NCBI GenBank assembly: GCA_003427395.1
Contig: BFEA01001280.1
Span: 15,383 to 71,761, forward strand
DNA from: Chara braunii
Taxonomy: Eukaryota > Streptophyta > Charophyceae > Charales > Characeae
Direction: 5' to 3'
DNA length: 56,379 nucleotides
Within the stretch, counting starts at the first letter, position 1, and every line of letters starts with the position of its first letter. The translations under genes were made by a program, and so were the position numbers. The notes below the pieces were generated by a model. The model worked only from the letters and a program-made list of their open reading frames with translations, made no database searches and had not been told where the DNA came from. Positions 24,694 through 35,775 of the stretch are shown piece after piece.

Positions 24694-26924
24694 GGGAATC
24701 ACGAGATAATTATCTGCAGGAATACAGGAACGAGGAGTATAAGGAACCGGCCCAACCCGGGATCCTTCACGATCGAAGAATCGGAAGGCGAGCGTAGAAG
24801 ACTTCGGGCGGAGCCGGAAGGAGAAGAAGAGGTGAAAGCATTTTCCCTTAGCCTATCGGACATCGGAAAGGTCATGGATTTAGTGGCCGCACATGAGATG
24901 GCGGATCCGGATGCCATCCAGGACTTGAGGGAGCAAGTTCTGGAATGCCCTGAGGCTGGGAGATTTGAGCTGGTGTACCGTCTTCCAGATGGAAGAAAGA
25001 ACCCCGCGTCCTCGCAGGCGGTATCTGTGAGTCGGTTTTTTTTGGGGGATGGCTCAAGCAGGGTTCCCAAAGGCGGTAGAAGACGGTAGACAAGAAGTGC
25101 CGCCCAGTTCCCGTCCTCGTTACAGAGGACGAGGAAACGTATTACGAGAGGGAACGAGGGTTGATTCGACGAATGAGGGAGAGTGCTTTAGCAGGACCAT
25201 GTCGTATCAACGAAGGAAATGAAAGGGAGTTGATTATAGGGGAACCAGACTTCCTATTGCCTCAAGAGCGGATATTGATGGTGGAATTGATGAAGAGGAG
25301 GCATCACGCCTATGCGTTTAGTGACGAGGAGCGTGGCAGGCTGGATGTAGAAAAAATACCTATGATCAGCATCCACACAGTGCCACACGAGCCTTGGAAG
25401 ATGAGAGGGGCGTGATATCCTAATCCTAACGAGGAGAAGAAGGTGGTGGATTACCTTGATGGCAAGATAAGTACGCACGTCGCCGACTATTCGAGTGGGC
25501 CGTATGCATGCCCGTGGTTCTGCTTCATCAAGCCTAATGGGACGCTGCGGTGGGTACAAGATTTGCAAAGACTGAATGTGGTGACCGTGCGGGACGCTGG
25601 AGGACTGCCAAATGCGGATACTCTATTAGAATCCTATGCTGGAAGGCCTATAATCTCACTTATAGACCTTTACTCAGGATATGATCAGTTTCTGATCTAC
25701 CCGCCAGATAGGCCAGTGACGGCAATACACACGCCGGGAGGACTAATCCACATGAACGTGGCCCCACAAGGGTGCACCAACGCGGTAGCAATGGTCCAAC
25801 GGGCCATGATTCGGACTATGCAGTTAGTTAGCCCCCATATCACCATCGACGATTTGACGGTGAAGGGGCCGGCAATAAAGGAGAGCGACGAGGTGTTGCC
25901 AGGGGTAAGGCGCTTTGTTTCGAAGCACATCGAGGACCTCGATAAAGTCCTGAGTCTGCTTGAGGAGCACAACCTCACGGCGAGCGGGGCCAAATCCAGA
26001 CACTGCATGAGGGAAGCGACTATCTTGGGGTTCGTCTGCAGCGAGAAGGGACGAAGGCCAGATGTGAAGAAGACGGACAAGATTACTGAGTGGCCAGTTT
26101 TGTTCCACTCAATAACTGATGTCCGAAGCTTTCTTGGTACGTGTGGATTTTGGAGGGCCTTCGTCAAGAACTTTGCCGCTAAGACTGAGCACCTGAGGAA
26201 GTTAGTCCGTCAGTATCAAAAATGGGTTCAGGGTGAAGAGCAAGAAGAGGTGGTGGCTAAGATGAAGGAGGAATTTTGAGAAGGAGGGTTGGTGTTAGGA
26301 GCGCCAGATTATGATGCCACGGAAACACGACCCTTCATTGTCGAAACAGATGCGGGGCCTACTGCCTTAGGAGGAGTTATAATTCAGACAGACATGGAAG
26401 GAAAGGAAAGACCCTTGCGATTTGAGAGCCGGACTCTCTGTACGACAGAGAGAAACTACTCTCAGTTCAAAAGGGAGACTCTTGCTGTCCTCCACTGTCT
26501 ACGGATCTTCCGGAACTACATCTTCGGCAGGAGGTTTATTTTGAGAGTGGACCCAACCGCCCTGACCTACTCTCTAAGGAATTACGTTCCATCGGATCCG
26601 ATGGTTGCCAGATGGCTGACGTACATCTGGATGTTTAACTTCGAGTTGGAGCGTATTCCTGGTAGCAAGAACCAGGCGGATGGGCTGAGTCGTATCAACT
26701 GGGATAACCAGGAAGGAGAGGCGGTGGAGAATACGCCCCCAGTTGATGGATTCCTGGATCAGGAGGAAGATGTCCGTCTCCATATCAACAACTGGTCGCT
26801 GCGAGTGCCTAGCTGTGTGGGCTATCCTATTTGGCAAGCGCCGATCGGATATGAAAGGAGGGCAGAGCTAGTCCTCAAACCCTTTGAAGAAGAAGATCCT
26901 TGGGGAGGTAAGGATGTTCAGTAG
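24694..26924 (+). pseudogene. Reverse transcriptase and RNase H, broken
   Basis: The frame continues from protease to about 25030, where a T-run followed by a G-run coincides with a shift to frame 3. Frame 3 then carries RT, with TGA at 25413, TGA at 26277 and TAG at 26922. RT shows LIDLYSGYDQF (motif A), the APQGCTNA block (motif B) and, where YxDD is expected, TIDD at 25842-25853. The connecting region ends in a segment typical of gypsy RT (VRSFLGTCGFWRAFV). RNase H begins near 26310 with VETDAGPTALGG, then SQFKRETLAVLH and ADGLSR near 26680. The domains are in normal order, but the frame shift, stops and altered catalytic tyrosine mean no active product. Confidence 0.8.
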
Positions 26925-27237
26925 ATGATAGAGTTGGCGCTGGCAAGTTCGCATAGTCTTGTGAAAGACATAAGAACGATCGAGGAAGGACCAGACCAGG
27001 TAGAACGACATGAGGATCTAATGGGAGTAATGTATCTCCTCGTCAACACGCTATTGCAGGAAAGCCTCGACCACTTAGACTCGTTGAACCTGACAGGGAA
27101 TGTGGACGAAGTGTCCGAGAGCCAGGACGACGAGTTCGAGGAGGGGGAGATTAAGGAGACCTTTCATGCGGAGGAGTATGATGGGATCTATCTAGAGTTG
27201 GGGCTTCTCTTGTCTTGCGAGATGCGGCTCAGGGATG
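26925..27237 (+). pseudogene. Acidic linker between RNase H and integrase
   Basis: This frame-3 segment of about 100 residues, rich in Glu and Asp, lies between TAG 26922 and the shift to frame 1 at about 27190-27238. No domain is recognised. It is probably the spacer that joins RNase H to integrase in the intact polyprotein. Confidence 0.5.
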
Positions 27238-28416
27238 CAGCGCTACTTAGTGCAAGATGGCCACCTCTTCGTAAAAAGAGAAATGGGGAATCCCAGGAGA
27301 GTCGTCTGCGGTAGGAACCGCTAGATTGACGTCGTAGCAGCACTTCATGATGGCATTGCAGGAGGGCATCGAGGGGTACAAGCCACGCATGCCAAAATAA
27401 GTGAGCTGTACTACTGGGATGGGATGATGGATATGGTCAGGAAGTTCTGCTGATCCTGCGTACCCTGTAAGGAAAGATCCCGTTTAAGGCAAGGAGAGCC
27501 GATGCATCCAAGGCTAGAGCGAGAGGTGGGGTTTGTAGTGCATCTCGATCTGCTTTTTATGCCGCTTGGGGATCAGGGTTATAACTATATCTTCGATGCG
27601 GACGATAACCTGTCTAGGTTCGTAGACGGGCGTGCTATTCGCACAAAGACCGGGTCAGTCCTGGTGAGCTACATCGAGGAGTATTACCTACGCTATCCTT
27701 TCGTCAGGGAATTCGTAATGGATAGGGGATCAGAGTTTACCTGCCAGGAGGTGCAAGAATTGTTATCAAGATATGGTGTAGCAGCCAACTACACCACGGC
27801 CGCGCACCCCCAGGCAAATGCTCCCGTGGAGAGAGGACATAGTACCATTACGAGCCTCCTGGCTAAGTGGACCGAAGGTAGGCCCAATCAATGGCCAAGA
27901 TACCTAAGAGCGGCGTTCTTTGTCGAGAACATTACAGTAAAAAGATCCACCAAGTATGCACCGGCGACACTGTGGTATGGAAGGCACGCCACCTTCCCTA
28001 TCGAAAGCTTTCTTAAGACATGGAGGCACCAGGATCAGGAAGTTAACCTGTCATTTGAGGAGTTGCTCGATATCTGGGCGCGACAGATAGGGGTGATAGA
28101 AGAAAGGATCCAGGAGGCGTCTGATCAGGTGGTGAGAAGCCGTATGGATGATAAGGCTCGATGGGATCAGTCTGTGCGAGTGAGGAAAGTACCCTTGGCA
28201 GTTGGAAATGTCGTGCTTCTATACGATTCATCATTGGAAAAGCAGTGGTCCAGAAAACTCGATAAGAGGTGGTTAGGTCCTTATCGGATAGTACGGGTCG
28301 GAGATTTTGGAGCGTACCAGATTGAGGAGCTAAATGAGACGAAGTGGAAGGATTGGGTATCTGGAACGAGATTGAAGAAATTTGTGGCGAGAGAAAAGGT
28401 AAGAGAGATGACCTAA
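27238..28416 (+). pseudogene. Integrase (HHCC, DD35E, GPY/F), two stops in the N-terminal part
   Basis: In frame 1 the zinc-binding domain shows His codons at 27346 and 27367 and Cys codons at 27457 and 27466, giving H-x6-H and C-x2-C. It is interrupted by TAG 27322 and TGA 27451. From 27502 the frame is open for 304 residues. The catalytic triad is Asp16, Asp74 and Glu110 of that segment, with exactly 35 residues between the last two (DD35E). A GPY/F module (RWLGPYRIV) lies near residue 262. No chromodomain is visible after it. Integrase would insert the cDNA in the nucleus. The catalytic core itself looks intact; loss of the zinc domain by stops would disable it. Confidence 0.85.
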
Positions 28417-28581
28417 CTGCCTTTAGAATAAAAGTAGCAGGGTGTATAGGTTAGGTAGGATGCATGATGTATGAGTATGGTCGGGTCTGAGCTTGCTTTG
28501 ATTATCACCTGTATGCTTACCCCAATGTGTGCGTGTTGTCTCCTTCGCCTGTTGTGCAGGTCTGACTTTACGAAGACAACC

Positions 28582-31194
28582 ATGCCAAAAGGAGGAAAGG
28601 GAACACGGCCGCCTCAGAGGCCGTTGGGAGCATTAGGAGGATATGAGCGGCATGGGCTTCGCCATCGAGATAGTACTCCGGTGTACGATGATGGGGACAT
28701 CGAGCTATTCCTGGACTACTTCTGGGATCATGCGAGGCGTATGGGCTGGACCGTGGCCCAGGCGATTGAGAGACTGAGGGGAGCAGGCAGATTCGAGGAG
28801 CCCGTCGTGCGGATCCGTAGGGAGGCGACGACGAGATCAGAGGTGGAGTGGAGGATGCAGGAGCTGCGACCCTCGCCTGTGGGACCTGATGGCACGCCGA
28901 TCCACCTGGAGATTGGAAATGCGTCGGATTTCATCCCCGCGTTTGAGTGGTTCATGCAAGGGCAGGGTATACTGAGAGATGATTGGATGCAGACTCTACC
29001 ACTCTGGACCAGGAAGGCGGAAAGGCCACTGGCTAGCCAAGTCAGAAGCATGGCCCGGGACTGGGAGAGCTGCAGGGCACATCTGAGAGAGGCCTTTCGA
29101 CAGCCAGAGCCCCCTCAGCCCAGAGTTGAGAGGCGTCAGAGGAGTCAGAGGCAGAGGGACCCTGAGCCAAGGGAGGCGAGACCATCTCGAGGAGGACGAA
29201 AGGCCCTAGCTAGGAGAGAGGAGGAGCCAAAGGCTGAGGAGCGAGGCGCGTACCCTGAGTGTGGGTTGGGACCAGTGGAGTTCCATCGTTTTGCCGAAGG
29301 TGAATTGAGGAGGTCGCCAACACGCACACCGGAGGGTCCAGCGTCTGAGGAGCCTTTGAGGGAGTTGGAGGCGCACTTGGATATCTCTCAGTGGAGAGCG
29401 TCGCCCCGGGGTGAGGAGCGTGGAGAGCAGGCAGAGGAGGTGCCACGAGAGGAGGTGCCGCAGGAGGAGGTCCAGGATACTCGGCGAGAGAGAGGGCTGG
29501 ACGATGAGGGGAGACGTGCAGGGAAGGAAGTAATAGAGGTTGGAGAGGACACGCCCCCTCAGACGCCAGCGGTGGGTTTGAGACTCGGGGATGCACCAGG
29601 GAGCACTCGCCAGGCGGGGGAGAGGTTACAGAGAGAGGAGGCCCCATTACCTTCATAAAAAAAGGCTCCTTCCCCAGAGGAGAGAGCAGAAAGGAGGAGA
29701 GAGAGGGCAGCTGTAAGGAGAGAAGCCTTGACCCTGATTGACAGACACCTAGCAGCTCATGCCTGGAGCACCCAGACCTGGAAGAGCCAACACCTGTAGA
29801 GCCGCGCCAGGAGCCGTGCCAGCCCGAGAAGGAGATAGAGGCAGAGATCCCGAAGAGGGTTGACCTCCGAACGAGGGATAGGGCGCCAGCTGGAGGGACA
29901 GCAGAGGAAAAGAGGGCGAGAAGAACCAGGAGGATAGACGAGATATGGCAAGAGAGGCAGAGGTTGGAAGCAGTGGGGGAGCTTCCGGAGCAGCAGCAGG
30001 AGAGGCAAAGATCAGAGGCAGCAGGACCACTCCCAGGTCAGCCACCTGCCGCGCCAGCGAGGGCCCCGGAGATCCCTGAGATGTGGAGGGACTTCTGGGA
30101 GTAGAGAGGAGAGGAGCTTCCTTCGCCAGTCAGAGCCGGGCTTGGGGTGGCAAGGAAGGCAGAAGAAAGGTTGGATCGCAAAATCAAGTTCCTGGCCAAG
30201 GCAACTTTTGACCGACACTTGCTATTGGAGAGCGATCTGGCAGGAAAGAAGATAAAGGAAGCAGGTCATGGGGTACGCTTGGAGGCTATGGAGGTGGAAA
30301 TCCAAGAACTCAGGGCATTGGTGGCCAGTCAGGCAGCTATCATCGAGAGCCTGAGGCAGCGATCTCAGGGAGAGGTGGACAAGCCAGAGAGCAGCCGACA
30401 GGGAGAGCAGAGGCAGTCAGGACATGGTTTGCTAGGACAGCCATCTGCAACAGAGACTAGCCAGGATCCACCTATGGGGAAAGTTATCCTGGAGCTAGAG
30501 GAGGCGAGAGCTCAGAGGGAGGCAGAGAGAGAGGCCTTCAAGTTTAGAGCCCCTACTGAGCTCGCCACGCTTGCCTATAGCAGCGGCTGGCCCAGTCATA
30601 CCCTTGGCAGTTGAGGAGGGATTACCATCATCCAGCAGTGAGCCGGCTCAGGGCTCAACAGAGGGATCTAGGGACGTGCTTATTGAGGTAGTGCACTCGA
30701 TGCAGGAGGAGGCGAGCTTGTTTTCGCCTGAGCAGAGGATAGAGGAGCCCTTTGAGAGAGAGATAGGGATTGAGGCGGAGGGTGTCATCGAGGGCAGGCT
30801 CCAGAGGTTGGGCACACCTGAGTATGGGCCAGGGGGGATTGAGGATCGACCAGGGCCGAGTACCCAGGAGGTGGAGATAGGAGAGGAGCCTTTGGATATG
30901 CCTCAGAGCCATGAGCTGAGCAGGGAGGCTAGCGAAGCACCATCGTCGTTAGGGTCTCAGAGAGGAAAGAAGAGGTCCAGGAAGTGGTTCGATACGTCCT
31001 GTTTCTTCTGTACCAAGAAGGGGCATCGAGCCTTGCAGTGTCCTAAGTTCCTGAAGGACAAGGCCGAAGGGAAGGTTACAGAGGCAGGAGGCAGGATGTA
31101 TGATAGACAGGGCAGGAGAGTAGAGAGATCTACAGATGGGGGTAGGGATCAACTATATAGGCAAAACCGGGAGGAAATGAGCGATCAGGACTGA
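28582..31194 (+). pseudogene. Second Gag-like ORF downstream of integrase, CCHC at its end
   Basis: From ATG 28582 a frame runs to TAA at 29656 and continues in frame. It shifts to frame 3 near 29765, is stopped by TAG at about 30102, and shifts to frame 1 near 30565 to end at 31194. The N-terminal 200 residues (a FLDYFWDHARRMGW block, then a Trp-containing helical part) resemble a retroelement capsid. The middle is Arg/Glu-rich with coiled-coil potential (30180-30540). The C-terminus has a CCHC knuckle at 31000-31041, C-x2-C-x4-H-x4-C. The order capsid-like, coiled, knuckle is that of a Gag, yet it sits after integrase. A strong splice acceptor (TGTTGTGCAG|G, AG 28558-28559) precedes the ATG, so expression from a spliced message is plausible. 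Function is unknown. Confidence 0.6.
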
Positions 31195-32312
31195 GTTACC
31201 TATATGGTTGACATGTTGCGTGTAGGACTAGAGTTAGGATTGGATCCTATAGACCTAGGTGTTATTTGCATTTGTTGAGCAGTTTGGGTTTGGTTTTTGT
31301 TGAGTCTGCCATCTTGAGGGCCAGGACGTGGTAGATGAGGCCTGCACATACTTAGGTGGCCTACGCCCTGATCTTCGAGAGACAGACCCAACTTGTACTT
31401 TGAGGACGACATCTGTGTGAGTGTGGATTTGAGTGAGTTGAGTGGGCTATGGTTTGGAGACATTTTTGTGCGGGATATTTTATCCCTGAGTGTATATTAT
31501 ATTGAGACCTTTTGGGGACTACTTTGTTATGTATAACGATCACTCTCACACTCACTCGTGTGGTCCTGGTTTGATGGATGATGATTGATGTGAAATATGT
31601 GTAAGAAAAATACTTTATGTACCTTGTACTTGTGAATTTGGATGAATGTGAACTGTCTACTCGTCGGTATACTCGCACGATCTGCCCATGGGCGGTTGAG
31701 AAGGCCGAGTATAAGGCAAGAAAGCGGAGTCCGTTTTGTGAAAGGATGTGAGGATCCTGAATATTTGTATGGTGAGTGTTCTACTGTTGAGCTGTGCGGA
31801 AGACCCACAACTTGGTCTTTTATATATGGAGTATATGATGAGTGGGACACCTGTGAATGTAAAGGTTGTCCATTATCTATTTAGAAGACGCACCTTCAGA
31901 GAGGGAAGATGCGTTAAAGAAAAGGTCGCGAGAGAGTTCATCCTAGTGAGAGAGGGACGACTGAGAGACCTATTAAAGTAAGACCTCCTCTATAAATAAG
32001 GTGGTTAAATAGATTGATAAATAAAAGGTTGACTTTGAGTAATAAAAGACTGACGAGAGGAACCAGATTTTGCTTGACTATTGGTGAAATTCTTGGACGC
32101 CGCAAATGGCGTGTTTTAAGAGATGTCATCAAGATGTGTGACTTTCTTGCTCTGATCAAGCAAGGAGGCCACGGCCTTGTGAACCAGGCGGTGATTTTGT
32201 TTTGAAATGGTGGAGAGGTTGTCGTGCTTCCTCTGTATTGTCCCACAGAGGGACTGGTAAATACCTTTATGTGCGACAAGTCTATGCGTAGTCCTGGAGT
32301 AGGCCTGTATTG
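31195..32312 (+). other. 3' noncoding internal region of the element
   Basis: Only short, unconserved frames are seen. The sequence is AT-richer than the coding part. No polypurine tract, tRNA or domain is recognised. The homology with the minus-strand copy begins at its right end (32313). Confidence 0.5.
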
Positions 32313-33159
32313 TTGCGACACACCGTCTCGTCGCTTGTGTTAATCTTGGACATTTATAAGAGACCCAGCTAGGGGTATAACTAGCATCACTAAGGCGCAA
32401 CCCCTAGTGTTGGCCGCTGTTTGGCACAACGTGAGCAGAGGGTCTGCGTCTGGCCAAGGAAGTAAAGACTTAAAGGGGCGTGAACGCCTAGGAGGGTTTT
32501 ACCCCTTCGGAGAGGCGTGGGATAACAGTCGAGTCATATGAGTCTTTTTTACGAAGTCCTAATTGAATGCTTATCAGGAACTGCCTATCGTGGCTCAACC
32601 CGCGAAGGCACTACCGCTGAAATAACAATGCGGTGGGCCGTAGATCTGGAATGATCACCCAGACTATGGTGGGCCAAGATGGAGACCTAGTCTTCCTGTA
32701 CTAGACTAAAGGGAGGTTTATGTGGAGATTTATTCGGTATATTTACATATGCTTAATGTGAAGTTTTTTGAGGGAGGCGAGAGAATGCCTTCAAAGGTCT
32801 TGGTTAGGGCCCGCGCCCCTAGTCACGACCTTGGTTTCAGGGAAAGGGCTAGGGGCACACAACGAGGAGCCGGCGGTCGTCTAGGGCACAGGGAAGAGGA
32901 CAGTGAGAGATCCAATGAAACTTATGCTGTAGTACAGTGAAAAGTACCCCGACGTCCGAGCGTCAGGACGGCGGAGACCCAGGTTGGAATCCTGGCAGCA
33001 TAAAGTTATGTTTGGCATGGATTATTGGAGGCCTCAATCCTGGGTCTGTGGGTTAATCGGATTGGTACCCTGCTCGTCAGCACTTTGAGATTGTGGTTGA
33101 ATTGATAGTTTTTGATCCTGCGAAGCGACGGGGACGTCGCTTAATATGGTCTGGTAAGC
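32313..33159 (+). other. 3' internal segment shared with the opposite-strand copy
   Basis: It matches 8546-7703 on the minus strand. It contains the tRNA-Asp-like cloverleaf (32923-33002) and ends directly at the 3' LTR. The last 40 nt have no polypurine tract. Confidence 0.6.
32923..33002 (+). tRNA. tRNA-Asp-derived cloverleaf with an enlarged anticodon arm, probably a pseudogene
   Basis: The acceptor stem TATGCTG/CAGCATA pairs at all 7 positions. Then come TA, a D stem GTAC/GTAC, a T arm CCAGG-TTGGAAT-CCTGG with a 7-nt loop, and a 4-nt variable region. The D arm (TGTAGTACAGTGAAAAGTAC) resembles plant tRNA-Asp. The anticodon arm is about 26 nt instead of 17, so there is either a 9-nt intron or an insertion, and the anticodon cannot be assigned safely. 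The D loop lacks the usual GG. It lies 157 nt upstream of the 3' LTR. The 3' end does not match the primer-binding site. Confidence 0.4.
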
Positions 33160-35570
33160 TGTCGGTGCGAATACCCTTACAAGGGTATCCGCCCTGGATT
33201 TTACACATGACAGAAAATAAGTTCGAATCGGAATTCTTGAGTAAACCGTGTAAGTCCCGGCAGTCCTCTGACCGAAAGTTTGATCAGAATGTCTAGAAGT
33301 AGAGAGTGCGTGGGCGCGCGGATTTAAGGCGCGCGTGATCTCTTTCCCTATGGATGATTATAGAGTCGGCGCGGTTGTCAGCTGCCTTGTTTTTTTAATA
33401 TTATTATTTATTTAATTAAAATTAATTGATATTTTATTTTGATTGGTACGTTTTACTGAGACATGCGCGCGTACGTGGAAGCCGGCCTCGACGACAGTGT
33501 GACTTTGTGTGGTGAGCAGAGGGTGCGAGGAAATAGAACGCACGTCAGGTCTCCGCACAGTAGGTGCGGGAGCTTGGCAGGCGAAGAGTGTTGACGGCAC
33601 GGTGCGGACCTTTGGGGTATGGGGTGTGCGGCGCAAGGGTGACAAGACAATGGCCCCAGATTCCTTATTTTTTAGGTCCATTTTGTTTATTTTTTATTTT
33701 TATTTTTATTTATTTTTTTGTTTCCTAGTTTTATTCTGGGTCCAAGACTCTGGTGAGACCGACGGGTTTAGTTCAGTGAGCACGCCATTGAAAAGTGGAA
33801 ATGCAGACCCGAGTTCGGGCTCCAGCGTGTTCGAGAGGTTGCTGAAAATCTCTCCCTCGCGTCCATCTTGAAAGGCACAGGCCGAGGAGTTTAACATGCA
33901 TACAAGTCGGTGGGTGATTAGCCCACGAGGTGGAGGGAACCCGGGATGCGCGGGCCCTTTGAGGGTATGCCGCCCACCAGCCGTGAGCCTGCGGTGGAAG
34001 TTTTGAGTGTGAGCATGCCATTGGGACCCGAAAGATGGTGAACTCTGCCTTGAGACAAGGGACAGGGAGGTGCTAGTGGGAGGCCGCTACAGCAATGGCT
34101 GGGTGGCGCTGTCCTGCGGCTGTTCTCGTGGGACCCCTTCTCCGCTACGACCTTCAAAGTTCTCATTTGAATAATTGCTACTACCACGGAGAACCGCACT
34201 AGGCTCGATCCCTAGATCCCAACCTTACCTATGTACAGCAGCTGTGCCGGTCCCGAACTTTAAACCTGCGACCTGTGTATGAGTGGTCATAGGTAGGCCT
34301 TTGTAGGGTCTATAGGTAACAGGGATTTGATCTGTAGACCAGTAGGGTAGAGGTCTAGCTGTAGTCCCCTAGGAGGTCACCAAGCGTTTTAGTAGTGTGA
34401 TTAGAGCAGGCCCACGTTCTAGGCTGAGACGAGTGGTGAGGTCAACCGGTGAGACCCCAGTGCGATTGCACGAAGTCCACGGTATGACGACCTACAGACG
34501 GTGGAAGAGCCCAGACAGTCCCGGTCTGGCCCAGCAAAATACCAAGGGCACAGTGAGCACCAAGGGCAGATGGCAAAGGGCAGGCCAACGAGTCTCCGAA
34601 GTATAAATCAAGGGGCAGCACCCAGCCATTCTGTGATTCCTGTGGAAGCCTTGCGGTAGCGCTGTCTCATTGTCGGGTTGAAGGAGGCGTGCGACGGGCA
34701 CTGGGCCGATGAGACAAGGCAGGGAGGCTACAAGCAGCTAAGAACGGGTGAACAAAGGGTCGGATCTGGGCGCAGGATTGCGCCGGGTGCATCCAACCAA
34801 AGGAGAAACGGAGATGGCACGGTGGTGAGACGAGGCGTAGCACTGGAAATGGAGTCACGAAGGACTGAGCAAGCGGAGCATATGACGGGAGACTGGAGAA
34901 CCAGAGGATTGAAGAAAAACAAAAGGGAGAGGGGGAAGAACCTGGATGGGCTTGCTGCCAGGTTCATGTGGAAATGAAGTGGGCTATGGCGGAGAGTGGG
35001 GGAGTATGAAGTGAGTAGTTCGCCCCATTCTCGATAGAATCAGGCAAACAAAGACTCGGTTACATAATTTTGGAGTAAGGCGAGTCCAAATCCAATATTA
35101 GTTTCAGTTGAAAGTTAGTAGAAATGGGAGGTTGAAGAAAAATTGGTGCGCGGGGGATGGCAGATCGGAGGAGGGAGAGGATGAAAGAATGCTTATCTCG
35201 TCCGTTTCCGGACGAAATCGGGCGAGGGAGGAAGCGAAGTGGGGGTTTTCGAACGCTGCGAGTTAGAATATAAAGTCGGTTTTTGTGATAGGTTAGTAGG
35301 TTATGAGTTAGCAGAGAAAGGCATGGCGCAGACAGGCTATGTCGTGGTGGGAGAGAAGATGTAGAGTTCACCCGCTCCTTGATGAAGGTGGGAGAGGGAA
35401 GGATCGTTTTGGGGGTTCTTGGTAGTTGTGAGTCAGATTCTGAGTTTAAGTTTTCAGTGTTAGTAGCCAAGTCTTGAGATATGACACATTGGATTTGCGC
35501 GCAGAAAATAAAATAAAATAAAAAAATATTGGGAACGAATCTTCCGCCAAAAATACGACTAGATTTATTC

Positions 35571-35610
<40 letters not shown>

Positions 35611-35775
35611 NNNNNNNNNNNNNNNNNNNNNNNNNNNNNNNNNNNNNNNNNNNNNNNNNNNNNNNNNNNNNNNNNNNNNNNNNNNNNNNNNNNNNNNNNN
35701 NNNNNNNNNNNNNNNNNNNNNNNNNNNNNNNNNNNNNNNNNNNNNNNNNNNNNNNNNNNNNNNNNNNNNNNNNNN
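35611..35775. other. Assembly gap of 165 Ns
   Basis: The gap sits inside a poly-T run (35573-35610). The equivalent site at 15505-15525 is a short poly-T run, so the gap probably marks a homopolymer of unknown length. Confidence 0.95.

Noticed and set aside
21910-28416. Variant genetic code (TAG/TAA read as Gln, as in some green algae)
   Set aside because: TGA stops and frameshifts are equally frequent in the same polyprotein and in the LINE, so decay explains the data.
32080-32096. GGTGAAATTCTTGGA, identical to a conserved 18S rRNA segment
   Set aside because: The match is only 15 nt and the flanks do not resemble rRNA; chance is an adequate explanation.
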